Shown in pieces: positions 1-4,733 of a stretch of 5,139 nucleotides of DNA (position 1 is its first letter; the number at the start of each line of letters is the position of its first letter). The notes below the pieces were generated by a model. That model had not been told where the DNA came from. It made no database searches and saw only the letters and a program-made list of their open reading frames with translations. Made by a program: the position numbers and the translations under genes. Source of the stretch: Bacteroidales bacterium (GTDB lineage: Bacteria > Bacteroidota > Bacteroidia > Bacteroidales > P3); contig JAGNRX010000100.1 of the NCBI GenBank assembly GCA_017988355.1, forward strand, positions 1 to 5,139, given 5' to 3'.

Positions 1-16
1 TTTAATTATAGATAGA

Positions 17-1018
17 ATGAGACATTATATTATTCCAATTTTTATTCCTGAGCTTGCATGTCCAAATAGGTGTATTTATTGCAATCAAAGATATATTTCA
101 GGACAAATAAACCAGCCAGAGAAAGAAGAGATAATAGAAAAGATAAACTCACATCTATCAACATTTAAATCTCCATGCCAGGTTGAATTAGCATTCTTTG
201 GCGGTAGCTTCACAGGAATTGAACCTCAAAAGCAGATAGAGTATTTAGAAATCATACAACCCTATATCAAATCAGGTGAAATAGAAAGTATTCGCCTATC
301 TACTCGCCCCGACTATATAAATGAAAGCATTCTACAAACCCTAAAAGACTATAATGTTAAGACAATTGAATTAGGAGCCCAGTCTCTTTGTCAAGATGTC
401 CTTGATTATGCTCAAAGAGGTCATAGGGTAGAGGATGTTGAAAATGCTTCAAAACTAATTATAGATAAGGGCTTTGATTTAGGCTTGCAAATGATGATAG
501 GCTTGCCTAAAGACAGTATTGAAAAGAGCATAATCAGTGCAGAAAAGATAGTATCCTTAGGTGCAAAATCAACAAGGATATATCCAACCCTTGTTATTGA
601 AAACACCGAATTAGCAAATCTATATAGAAAAGGTGAATATACTCCATTAGGTTTAGAGGATGCAGTAATTTGGGTTGCTAAGATATACAAGATATTCTAT
701 AATAATAATGTAAAAATCCTTAGAGTTGGACTCCACCCTTCAGAAAGTTTGATAAATAAAACAGAACTACTAGCAGGTGCATTCCATGTTTCTTTTAGGG
801 AGCTTGTCTTAACTCAAATATGGAAAGAAGAATTAGATCAAATACCGAAAGATAAGACTAAGCATCTCACAATAACAACAAACCCAAAGAGTAAGAATCA
901 TGCAATAGGCAATAATGGTAGAAACAGAACTTCTCTTCAAGCTCAATTCAGATTTGTTTCTTATCAAGAAGACCCAGTTCTTAAAGAATTTGAATTTAAT
1001 TATACTCTAAGCGATTAA
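17..1018 (+). CDS. Elp3-like radical SAM protein
   Basis: Radical SAM enzyme of 333 residues, expected to bind a [4Fe-4S] cluster and cleave S-adenosylmethionine in the cytoplasm; its substrate is unknown. The cluster motif CxxxCxxC is C15-C19-C22 (ACPNRCIYCNQ). Further family landmarks are FFGGSFTG (about 60-67), STRPDYI (95-101), ELGAQS (118-123), QMMIGLPKDS (158-167), RVGLHPSE (236-243) and a C-terminal LLAGAFHVSFREL segment (251-263). This resembles the stand-alone Elp3-like group without the acetyltransferase domain, known from Clostridia near rnc/smc and also from Bacteroidota. The frame is open to the left edge, but MRHYIIPIFIPEL matches the usual beginning of the family, so the ATG at 17 is preferred. 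No SD precedes it. Family assignment is firm; the reaction is not known to me. Confidence 0.9.
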   Translation: MRHYIIPIFIPELACPNRCIYCNQRYISGQINQPEKEEIIEKINSHLSTFKSPCQVELAFFGGSFTGIEPQKQIEYLEIIQPYIKSGEIESIRLSTRPDYINESILQTLKDYNVKTIELGAQSLCQDVLDYAQRGHRVEDVENASKLIIDKGFDLGLQMMIGLPKDSIEKSIISAEKIVSLGAKSTRIYPTLVIENTELANLYRKGEYTPLGLEDAVIWVAKIYKIFYNNNVKILRVGLHPSESLINKTELLAGAFHVSFRELVLTQIWKEELDQIPKDKTKHLTITTNPKSKNHAIGNNGRNRTSLQAQFRFVSYQEDPVLKEFEFNYTLSD

Positions 1019-1080
1019 AACTATCATCTAAGTTTCTAAATCTACCATCTAATTATTTAAAGCAAAGAATAAATTATTTG

Positions 1081-1118
1081 AAACAAAGCTTTATTTTTCT
1101 AATCCTTTGTTTTATTTT
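1081..1118 (+). terminator. Possible weak terminator after the radical SAM gene
   Basis: AAACAAAG (1081-1088) can pair with CTTTGTTT (1105-1112) around a 16-nt loop, followed by TATTTT. The 8-bp stem has only two G-C pairs, so it would be weak, and both arms belong to the repeat element described for this gap. It is the only terminator-like candidate I see for the upstream gene. Confidence 0.25.
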
Positions 1119-1120
1119 CA

Positions 1121-1202
1121 TAAGGTGCCACCTTACAACCAGTAACCTGCCACCTTACTCGAGTAACCTGCCACCTTACTTATAGTAACCTGCCACCTTA
1201 CT
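1121..1202. repeat. Four-copy tandem array, 21-22 bp period
   Basis: The core TGCCACCTTAC starts at 1126, 1148, 1169 and 1191 (steps of 22, 21 and 22 bp). The last three copies are identical 19-mers, AGTAACCTGCCACCTTACT, at 1141-1159, 1162-1180 and 1184-1202, separated by only 2 and 3 bp. Each 19-mer has AGTAA/TTACT ends in inverted orientation. The first copy is divergent and forms TAAGGTG-C-CACCTTA (1121-1135). The junction between copies two and three is a perfect palindrome, TTACTCGAGTAA (1155-1166). A spacing of about two helical turns would put the copies on one DNA face, as in protein-binding arrays; this is inference. Confidence 0.9.
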
Positions 1203-1250
1203 CAATTAAAGCTTTGTTTTATAATTCTAAAGCTTTGATTTACAATTTTC

Positions 1251-2207
1251 TTATGGTAAATTAAAAACTACATTTAGTCCATTGATTAAATAAGATGAAA
1301 TATTGTCGCAGTTTGTTTGGTCAGACTTGCCAAAATCTATTATATTCGTATAATCCCTTTGTGTTTTTATATCCTTATAGTTTAGTTTTATATTGCCTGA
1401 AACTAACCAAAAGCAATTTCTATTAAATGCAAAATATTCTAATCCCTCATTTGTAGAGCCAACCATTTCGGAATTCCACTGCCAGTTATTATTCTTTTTG
1501 TCCGATGCTGTGCCTCCACTTAATAATGTATTATAGGTCTTGTCATCTTGATAGTCTGGAGTGTCAAATCCACTACGATAATAGGTGTATCTCTTACTTG
1601 ATAATTTAATATCTCCTAACGGTGTTGAGAAGTGAGCGGAGTCGGTTACTATGTATTGGGTTGGATAAATAGTATTATCAAAGCTGTTTTTCCTTCCCTC
1701 GTTCTTTATTATTAATCTTAGGTTGGAATTGCAGGCTGAAACAAAAACCTGATTTTCTACATTAGTATGATTTGGTGTATGTGTTGCCATATAATAGTTT
1801 TGCACATCTGCATCAATCAAAGAAAGGGAATCCTTCCAATGAGATGAAACCCTAGCAACTATTTTTCCAGAGCGATATCTATTATCATATCCTTGCGTGG
1901 TATCGGTGCCGAAATCAAGGGTTAAAATCATTGGATAAGGGCTTATTTGACTTGGATTCTCTTTTTCTTTTGTAATAATTGGATAAGAAATGCCATTATT
2001 GTATAATACTTGATCGTCATCAATTGCTAGTTGAATAAGGTGGGTGATATTGGAAATTGCCATTTCTGAGGCTGAAACCCCTTCTTGAATCATAAATATA
2101 TCTTTAGAAGAATAGGTGCCTGGCTTATTAGTAAGAGGTTCTTCTTCCTTGCAAGAAAAAACGAATACTAGTAGGGAAAGGATTAATAATAATGATGACT
2201 TTTTCAT
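1251..2207 (-). CDS. Bacteroidota lipoprotein of unknown function
   Basis: A 318-residue predicted lipoprotein. It starts with MKKSS, a hydrophobic stretch (about 6-18) and a lipobox ending at C19 (FVFSC). The residues after the cysteine are KEEE; a lysine/acidic stretch here resembles the lipoprotein export signal that sends Bacteroidota lipoproteins to the cell surface, so surface exposure is likely but inferred. The body has no enzyme motif I recognise. Repeating landmarks are LDFG (97-100), DNRYRSGKI (108-116), VQNYYM (135-140), NCFWLVSG (264-271), IDFG (290-293) and C300. This pattern matches my recollection of an uncharacterised Bacteroidota lipoprotein family with LDFG, GR.R.GKI, NYY and late-cysteine motifs. 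The gene stands alone and is divergent from rpmB. The start is well placed by the signal peptide; no SD is present. Confidence 0.85.
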   Translation of the reverse strand: MKKSSLLLILSLLVFVFSCKEEEPLTNKPGTYSSKDIFMIQEGVSASEMAISNITHLIQLAIDDDQVLYNNGISYPIITKEKENPSQISPYPMILTLDFGTDTTQGYDNRYRSGKIVARVSSHWKDSLSLIDADVQNYYMATHTPNHTNVENQVFVSACNSNLRLIIKNEGRKNSFDNTIYPTQYIVTDSAHFSTPLGDIKLSSKRYTYYRSGFDTPDYQDDKTYNTLLSGGTASDKKNNNWQWNSEMVGSTNEGLEYFAFNRNCFWLVSGNIKLNYKDIKTQRDYTNIIDFGKSDQTNCDNISSYLINGLNVVFNLP

Positions 2208-2239
2208 AAATCTTAATTTTTATTGGGTCTAATAGGATA

Positions 2240-2247
2240 CAAAATTA
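2240..2247 (-). promoter_or_regulatory. Candidate -7 element for the lipoprotein gene
   Basis: On the minus strand this octamer reads TAATTTTG, a full match to the Bacteroidota -7 consensus TAnnTTTG, and lies about 32 bases upstream of the lipoprotein start codon. No TTTG box is found at the usual 19-20 bp spacing; the nearest is 11 bp away. Support is therefore partial. Confidence 0.35.
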
Positions 2248-2264
2248 ATATTTTTCCTCAAATA

Positions 2265-2296
2265 TTTGGTAGTTAGAAGAAAATTTCGGAATTTTG
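2265..2296 (+). promoter_or_regulatory. Promoter of rpmB
   Basis: TTTG (2265-2268) and GAATTTTG (2289-2296) fit the Bacteroidota -33/-7 pair TTTG and TAnnTTTG with a 20-bp spacer and one mismatch. Transcription would start near 2300, leaving a leader of about 40 nt before the rpmB ATG. The spacer length is the same as in the rpsU and xerC promoters of this window, which adds support. Confidence 0.55.
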
Positions 2297-2340
2297 CACT
2301 CCGTTTAAAAAAGAATATCTAATAAAAAATATAAATAGCC

Positions 2341-2580
2341 ATGTCTAAGATTTGTGAAATAACAGGAAAAAAGGTAATGTCAGGACATAAAGTTTCTCAC
2401 TCTAATATAAAGACTAAGAGAAAGTTTTATCCAAATCTTCAAACTAAGAAGTTCTTTGTACCAGAAGAAAACATGTGGATAACTTTAAAGGTTACTGCTG
2501 CAGGGATGAGAACAATTAACAAAAAAGGCGTAATGGCTTGCTTAGAAAATTCAATTGAAAAAGGAATTCTTAAGTTCTAA
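2341..2580 (+). CDS. rpmB: Large ribosomal subunit protein bL28
   Basis: Ribosomal protein L28 of the 50S subunit, 79 residues, within the usual range of the family. The N-terminus MSKICEITGKK, the VSHSNIKTKRKFYPNLQTKKFF stretch (18-39, in several basic blocks) and TAAGMRTINKKG (52-63) are diagnostic. It has a single cysteine near the start, so it is the form without a zinc-binding cysteine set. The start follows an in-frame stop at 2332-2334 and has no SD, normal for Bacteroidota. In many Bacteroidales rpmB is followed directly by rpmG (L33) and a small DUF4295 gene; here a terminator follows at once, so it appears monocistronic. Confidence 0.97.
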   Translation: MSKICEITGKKVMSGHKVSHSNIKTKRKFYPNLQTKKFFVPEENMWITLKVTAAGMRTINKKGVMACLENSIEKGILKF

Positions 2581-2601
2581 TTTTATCAGTTTCTAATTTT
2601 C

Positions 2602-2641
2602 AAGATGCTGTCCTCAACATTTATTTGAAGACAGCATTTTT
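2602..2641 (+). terminator. Intrinsic terminator after rpmB
   Basis: ATGCTGTC (2605-2612) pairs with GACAGCAT (2630-2637). After one C-A mismatch, TCAA (2614-2617) pairs with TTGA (2625-2628), closing a 7-nt loop. AAG/TTT pairs can extend the base, and a run of five T follows the stem (2637-2641). It lies 20-60 bases after the rpmB stop codon. Confidence 0.9.
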
Positions 2642-2657
2642 AATTTAAAAACATTTG
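2624..2657 (+). promoter_or_regulatory. Weak candidate promoter of the thioesterase gene
   Basis: TTTG (2624-2627) lies in the 3' half of the rpmB terminator hairpin, and AACATTTG (2650-2657) is a one-mismatch -7 box. The spacer is 22 bp, longer than the 20 bp seen at the other promoters. The -7 box ends four bases before the ATG, which would give an almost leaderless transcript, as proposed for xerC. Confidence 0.3.
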
Positions 2658-2661
2658 AACA

Positions 2662-3087
2662 ATGAGTTATTCATTTGATTTTAACAGAAGGGTCGAGTAT
2701 GTGGAAACCGACAAGATGGGTGTTTTGCATAATAGTATATACTTTTGGTGTTTCGAGAAAGGGCGTACCGAAACCCTACGTCACTTAGGTGTTTCATATA
2801 AAGAAATGGAAGACAGAGGTGTTATGATGCCACTTGTTGAGCAGTACTGCAAATATCATTCACCTTCCTACTACGATGACATAATAACCATAAGGACTGT
2901 TATTGAAAAACTGCCATTAGTTCGCTTTTGTTTCAAATATATCATCTTTAGAAAAGAAGAAGATGGAAAAGAAACTCTTTTAGCAGAGGGTAGCAATATG
3001 CTTGCTTTTATTGACTCTGAATCGCGTCGCCCTATGCGTTGCCCACAGTGGATAAGTGAATTATTACAAGAAAAGTTGGGTAATTGA
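2662..3087 (+). CDS. YbgC/FcbC-type hotdog acyl-CoA thioesterase
   Basis: A 141-residue single hotdog domain, the usual size of the YbgC / 4-hydroxybenzoyl-CoA thioesterase group, which hydrolyses acyl-CoA thioesters in the cytoplasm. The signature VEYVETDKMGVLHNSIYFW (11-29) contains the catalytic aspartate D17; the helix continues with FEKGRTE (31-37). EQYCKYHSPSYYDD (60-73) and AEGSNMLAFID (108-118) match the later strands. The residue aligning with the active-site histidine of E. coli YbgC (H25) is N24, with a histidine one place earlier (H23). An in-frame TGA at 2656-2658 makes the ATG at 2662 the first possible start. No SD. The substrate cannot be read from the sequence, and no tol-pal genes are adjacent. 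Confidence 0.9.
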   Translation: MSYSFDFNRRVEYVETDKMGVLHNSIYFWCFEKGRTETLRHLGVSYKEMEDRGVMMPLVEQYCKYHSPSYYDDIITIRTVIEKLPLVRFCFKYIIFRKEEDGKETLLAEGSNMLAFIDSESRRPMRCPQWISELLQEKLGN

Positions 3088-3106
3088 GAATTAAGTTGTA
3101 AGTTTG
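3075..3106 (+). promoter_or_regulatory. Promoter of rpsU
   Basis: GTTG (3075-3078) and TAAGTTTG (3099-3106) match the Bacteroidota -33 and -7 boxes, the latter perfectly, with a 20-bp spacer. The -33 box lies inside the last codons of the thioesterase gene. Transcription would start around 3110, giving a leader of about 44 nt that contains the SD. A perfect 12-bp palindrome, AGTTTGCAAACT (3101-3112), overlaps the -7 box and the start point and could be an operator. Confidence 0.65.
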
Positions 3107-3136
3107 CAAACTCAAAAAAATATTTAATAATTTAAA

Positions 3137-3146
3137 AGAAAGAGGT
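3137..3146 (+). promoter_or_regulatory. Shine-Dalgarno sequence of rpsU
   Basis: AGAAAGAGGT precedes the rpsU ATG by 7 nt. GAGGT pairs with the canonical anti-SD, and AGAAAG can continue the pairing across a one-base bulge. SDs are rare in Bacteroidota, but strong ones upstream of rpsU are known there and are thought to let S21 control its own synthesis. Confidence 0.7.
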
Positions 3147-3153
3147 AGTTATT

Positions 3154-3351
3154 ATGATTGTAGTTCCTATTAAAGAAGGTGAAAACATTGAAAGAGCTCT
3201 TAAGAAATTGAAGAGAAAGTTTGAAAAGACAGGTGTAGTGAAAGAATTACGCCGAAGAAAGCAATTTGATAAACCTTCTGTAGTAGAAAGAGAACGTAGG
3301 CTGAAGGCAATTTATATTCAAAAGCTTCAACAAGACGCTTTGAATCAATAA
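3154..3351 (+). CDS. rpsU: Small ribosomal subunit protein bS21
   Basis: Ribosomal protein S21 of the 30S subunit, 65 residues, the usual length. MIVVPIKEGENIERALKKLKRKFEKTG (1-27, read in blocks) and the basic helix ELRRRKQFDKPSVVERERR (31-49) are typical of the Bacteroidota form. In Flavobacterium johnsoniae, S21 with S18 and S6 covers the anti-SD of 16S rRNA; a tyrosine in the C-terminal helix is involved as I recall, and Y54 is present here. The gene has its own promoter, an SD and a strong terminator, so it can be made as a single-gene transcript. It is followed by xerC and hpf, a common Bacteroidota order. Confidence 0.97.
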   Translation: MIVVPIKEGENIERALKKLKRKFEKTGVVKELRRRKQFDKPSVVERERRLKAIYIQKLQQDALNQ

Positions 3352-3371
3352 GCTATCGTTCAATCATAAAT

Positions 3372-3406
3372 AAAAAGGTCTGGAAACTTGTTTCCAGACC
3401 TTTTTT
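3372..3406 (+). terminator. Intrinsic terminator after rpsU
   Basis: GGTCTGGAAA (3377-3386) pairs perfectly with TTTCCAGACC (3391-3400) around the loop CTTG. Five A before and six T after the stem extend the pairing and provide the U-tract. The stem and tracts are symmetric, so it could act on both strands, though no gene arrives from the right. Confidence 0.95.
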
Positions 3407-3418
3407 ATTGTATATTTG
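3387..3418 (+). promoter_or_regulatory. Promoter of xerC overlapping the rpsU terminator
   Basis: CTTG (3387-3390) and a perfect -7 box TATATTTG (3411-3418) are separated by 20 bp, the same spacing as the rpmB and rpsU promoters. The -33 box is the loop of the rpsU terminator, and the spacer covers its right arm and T-tract. The -7 box ends four bases before the xerC ATG, so transcription would begin at or next to the start codon. Confidence 0.6.
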
Positions 3419-3422
3419 ATAC

Positions 3423-4298
3423 ATGAAATTTGATAATTATATTAATTATTTACTAACAGAAAAGCATTATTCAAAGCATACAATAACTGCTTATAGTATA
3501 GATTTAAAGCAATTTGAAGATTTCATTCTAAAGGTTTTTGAAAAAGAAGAAGCAAAAGATGTTTCTCATCTAATGATTAGAGATTGGATTATTCACCTAA
3601 GCGAAAACAATATTTCAAATCGTTCCATAAACCGAAAGATAATTGCACTTAGATCTTATTTTAGGTTCTTAGTAAAGACTGAGGAGCTAGAAACCAATCC
3701 CCTGCTTAAAATCCTTCCAGTTAAAACCTCAACCAGAACTCCTGTTTTTCTTATGGAGGAAGATATGAACCGTATTATCAATATGGAATACGAGAAAGAC
3801 TTTGAAGGAATAAGGAATAAGTTAGTTATTGAACTCCTTTACGCAACAGGTATGAGGAAGTCAGAAATCCTTAACTTAGAAGAAAAAGACTTTGATTACG
3901 AAAAGCAAGAGATAAGGATATTTGGTAAAAGAAGGAAAGAGAGAATAGTACCAATACATAAACAAATAATTGATTTACTAAAAGACTACTTAGAACAAAA
4001 ACAGATTATAGGAGAAGGAGAGAAAACTCTATTAGTTAGTAAAAAGAATATTCCACTTTCAATAGACCAATTGAATAAAATAGTTAGGCAGTCTCTCTCA
4101 TCCTCTCAGGTAGAAAGGAAATCGCCTCATGTTTTGCGACATACTTTTGCAACTCACCTATTAAATGAAGGGGCAGACATAATGAATGTTAAAGACTTAC
4201 TAGGACACCAGTCATTAGAAGCAACACAAATTTACACTCACAATACTATTGAGAAGCTAAAAAGCGTTTATAAGAAAACACACCCAAGAGGGGAATAA
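3423..4298 (+). CDS. xerC: Tyrosine recombinase, XerC/XerD type
   Basis: Site-specific recombinase of 291 residues, the normal Xer length, expected to resolve chromosome dimers at dif together with a partner Xer protein. The N-terminal SAM-like core-binding domain covers about 1-90 (YLLTEKHYSKHTITAYSIDL, 9-28), the catalytic domain about 105-291. All catalytic residues are visible: R145 (TGMRKSE), K172 (GKRRKERIVP), H236 and R239 (PHVLRHTFATHLL), H262 (LLGHQSL) and nucleophile Y271 (TQIYTH). An in-frame TGA at 3417-3419 rules out an earlier start and the next ATG is at codon 51, so the start is secure. No SD. The rpsU-xerC-hpf context marks it as the housekeeping enzyme rather than a phage integrase. 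XerC versus XerD is assigned from context only. Confidence 0.93.
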   Translation: MKFDNYINYLLTEKHYSKHTITAYSIDLKQFEDFILKVFEKEEAKDVSHLMIRDWIIHLSENNISNRSINRKIIALRSYFRFLVKTEELETNPLLKILPVKTSTRTPVFLMEEDMNRIINMEYEKDFEGIRNKLVIELLYATGMRKSEILNLEEKDFDYEKQEIRIFGKRRKERIVPIHKQIIDLLKDYLEQKQIIGEGEKTLLVSKKNIPLSIDQLNKIVRQSLSSSQVERKSPHVLRHTFATHLLNEGADIMNVKDLLGHQSLEATQIYTHNTIEKLKSVYKKTHPRGE

Positions 4299-4346
4299 TA
4301 ATAAATGAATTAGGCAAACAAGTTTTGCAAAAATAAATAAATTAAA

Positions 4347-4354
4347 AAGGAGGT
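4347..4354 (+). promoter_or_regulatory. Strong Shine-Dalgarno sequence of hpf
   Basis: AAGGAGGT is fully complementary to the canonical anti-SD ACCUCCUU and ends 4 nt before the hpf ATG. It is the best SD in the window, in a lineage where most genes have none. It fixes the hpf start and may point to regulation by the state of the anti-SD. Confidence 0.85.
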
Positions 4355-4358
4355 TTAT

Positions 4359-4649
4359 ATGAACATTACCATTAACGCAGTACAGTTTAGTTTAGCTGAA
4401 GAATTAGAACAATTCATCAATGAGAAAGTATCTAAACTTGAAAAACTTGTTCCCGAAGCAATGGGTGCAGAAGTAGCTCTTAAGGTTACTAAGCCATCTT
4501 CAGCAAATAACAAAGTAGCAGATATTAGAATTCTGGTTAAGGGATATGATTTGTTTGTTTCAAAACAAGGTGATAGTTTTGAGGAATGCATCTCTGAATG
4601 TATTGACGCCCTAAAAGTTCAGATAGAGAAACACAAAGATAAAAAATAG
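4359..4649 (+). CDS. hpf: Ribosome hibernation-promoting factor, short form
   Basis: HPF/RaiA (YfiA) family protein of 96 residues, which binds the 30S decoding region and silences ribosomes during slow growth. The length fits the short form (E. coli HPF is about 95); the C-terminal dimerisation domain of long HPF is absent. Family features are the N-terminal strand MNITINAVQF, helix SLAEELEQFINEKVSKLEKL (11-30), the central strands (37-44 and 53-61), GYDLFVSKQGDSFEECI (62-78) and the final helix with a basic tail (about 79-96). It starts 60 bp after xerC. A one-mismatch -7 box (AAGTTTTG, 4320-4327) exists in this gap but has no -33 partner, so cotranscription with xerC is the simpler reading. 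Confidence 0.94.
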   Translation: MNITINAVQFSLAEELEQFINEKVSKLEKLVPEAMGAEVALKVTKPSSANNKVADIRILVKGYDLFVSKQGDSFEECISECIDALKVQIEKHKDKK

Positions 4650-4669
4650 ATATCTTTTCAAACAAAGAT

Positions 4670-4698
4670 AGTCCCATATTTCGATATGGGGCTTTTTT
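4670..4698 (+). terminator. Intrinsic terminator after hpf
   Basis: AGTCCCATAT (4670-4679) pairs with ATATGGGGCT (4684-4693) in a 10-bp stem with one G-T pair, closed by a TTCG loop and followed by six T (4693-4698). It starts 20 bases after the hpf stop and ends the rightward rpsU-xerC-hpf block. Confidence 0.93.
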
Positions 4699-4733
4699 AT
4701 TGTTTGATTTTAAAAGAAAAACAAATAAAATAT

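Larger units (their letters stand above)
1051..1248. repeat. Palindromically organised repeat element between convergent genes
   Basis: About 200 bp of nested repeats fills the gap between two convergent 3' ends. Left side: two 21-bp-spaced units, AATTATTTAAAGCAAAG (1051-1067) and AATTATTTGAAACAAAG (1072-1088), matching at 15 of 17 positions. Right side: two 21-bp units at 1207-1227 and 1228-1248, both starting TAAAGCTTTG and matching at 18 of 21 positions. The right units are inverted copies of the left ones; the best pair is AAACAAAGCTTTA (1081-1093) and TAAAGCTTTGTTT (1207-1219), 13 of 13. In the middle lies a different tandem array (1126-1202). The organisation resembles a MITE-like or other small palindromic element, but no target-site duplication or transposase is visible. 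Function unknown. Confidence 0.7.

Noticed and set aside
421..690. Minus-strand open frame of 89 codons
   Set aside because: It lies entirely within the radical SAM gene, which has clear family motifs, and its own translation shows no recognisable domain.
1121..1202. CRISPR array
   Set aside because: The repeats are 19 bp with only 2-3 bp between them, so there are no spacers, and no cas genes are present.
1072..1227. Invertible promoter flanked by inverted repeats
   Set aside because: The inverted repeats lie between two convergent 3' ends, so flipping would not switch either flanking gene, and no good promoter is seen inside.
2208..2340. Riboswitch or ribosomal-protein leader structure before rpmB
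   Set aside because: The expected leader is only about 40 nt, AT-rich, and shows no stable hairpin or known motif.
3423..4298. Integrase of a mobile element
   Set aside because: The length, motifs and rpsU-hpf context fit the housekeeping Xer recombinase; no attachment sites, tRNA or phage genes are nearby.
4299..4358. tRNA gene or independent hpf promoter between xerC and hpf
   Set aside because: No tRNA fold fits 60 bp here, and the only -7-like box (4320-4327) has no -33 partner at the right spacing.
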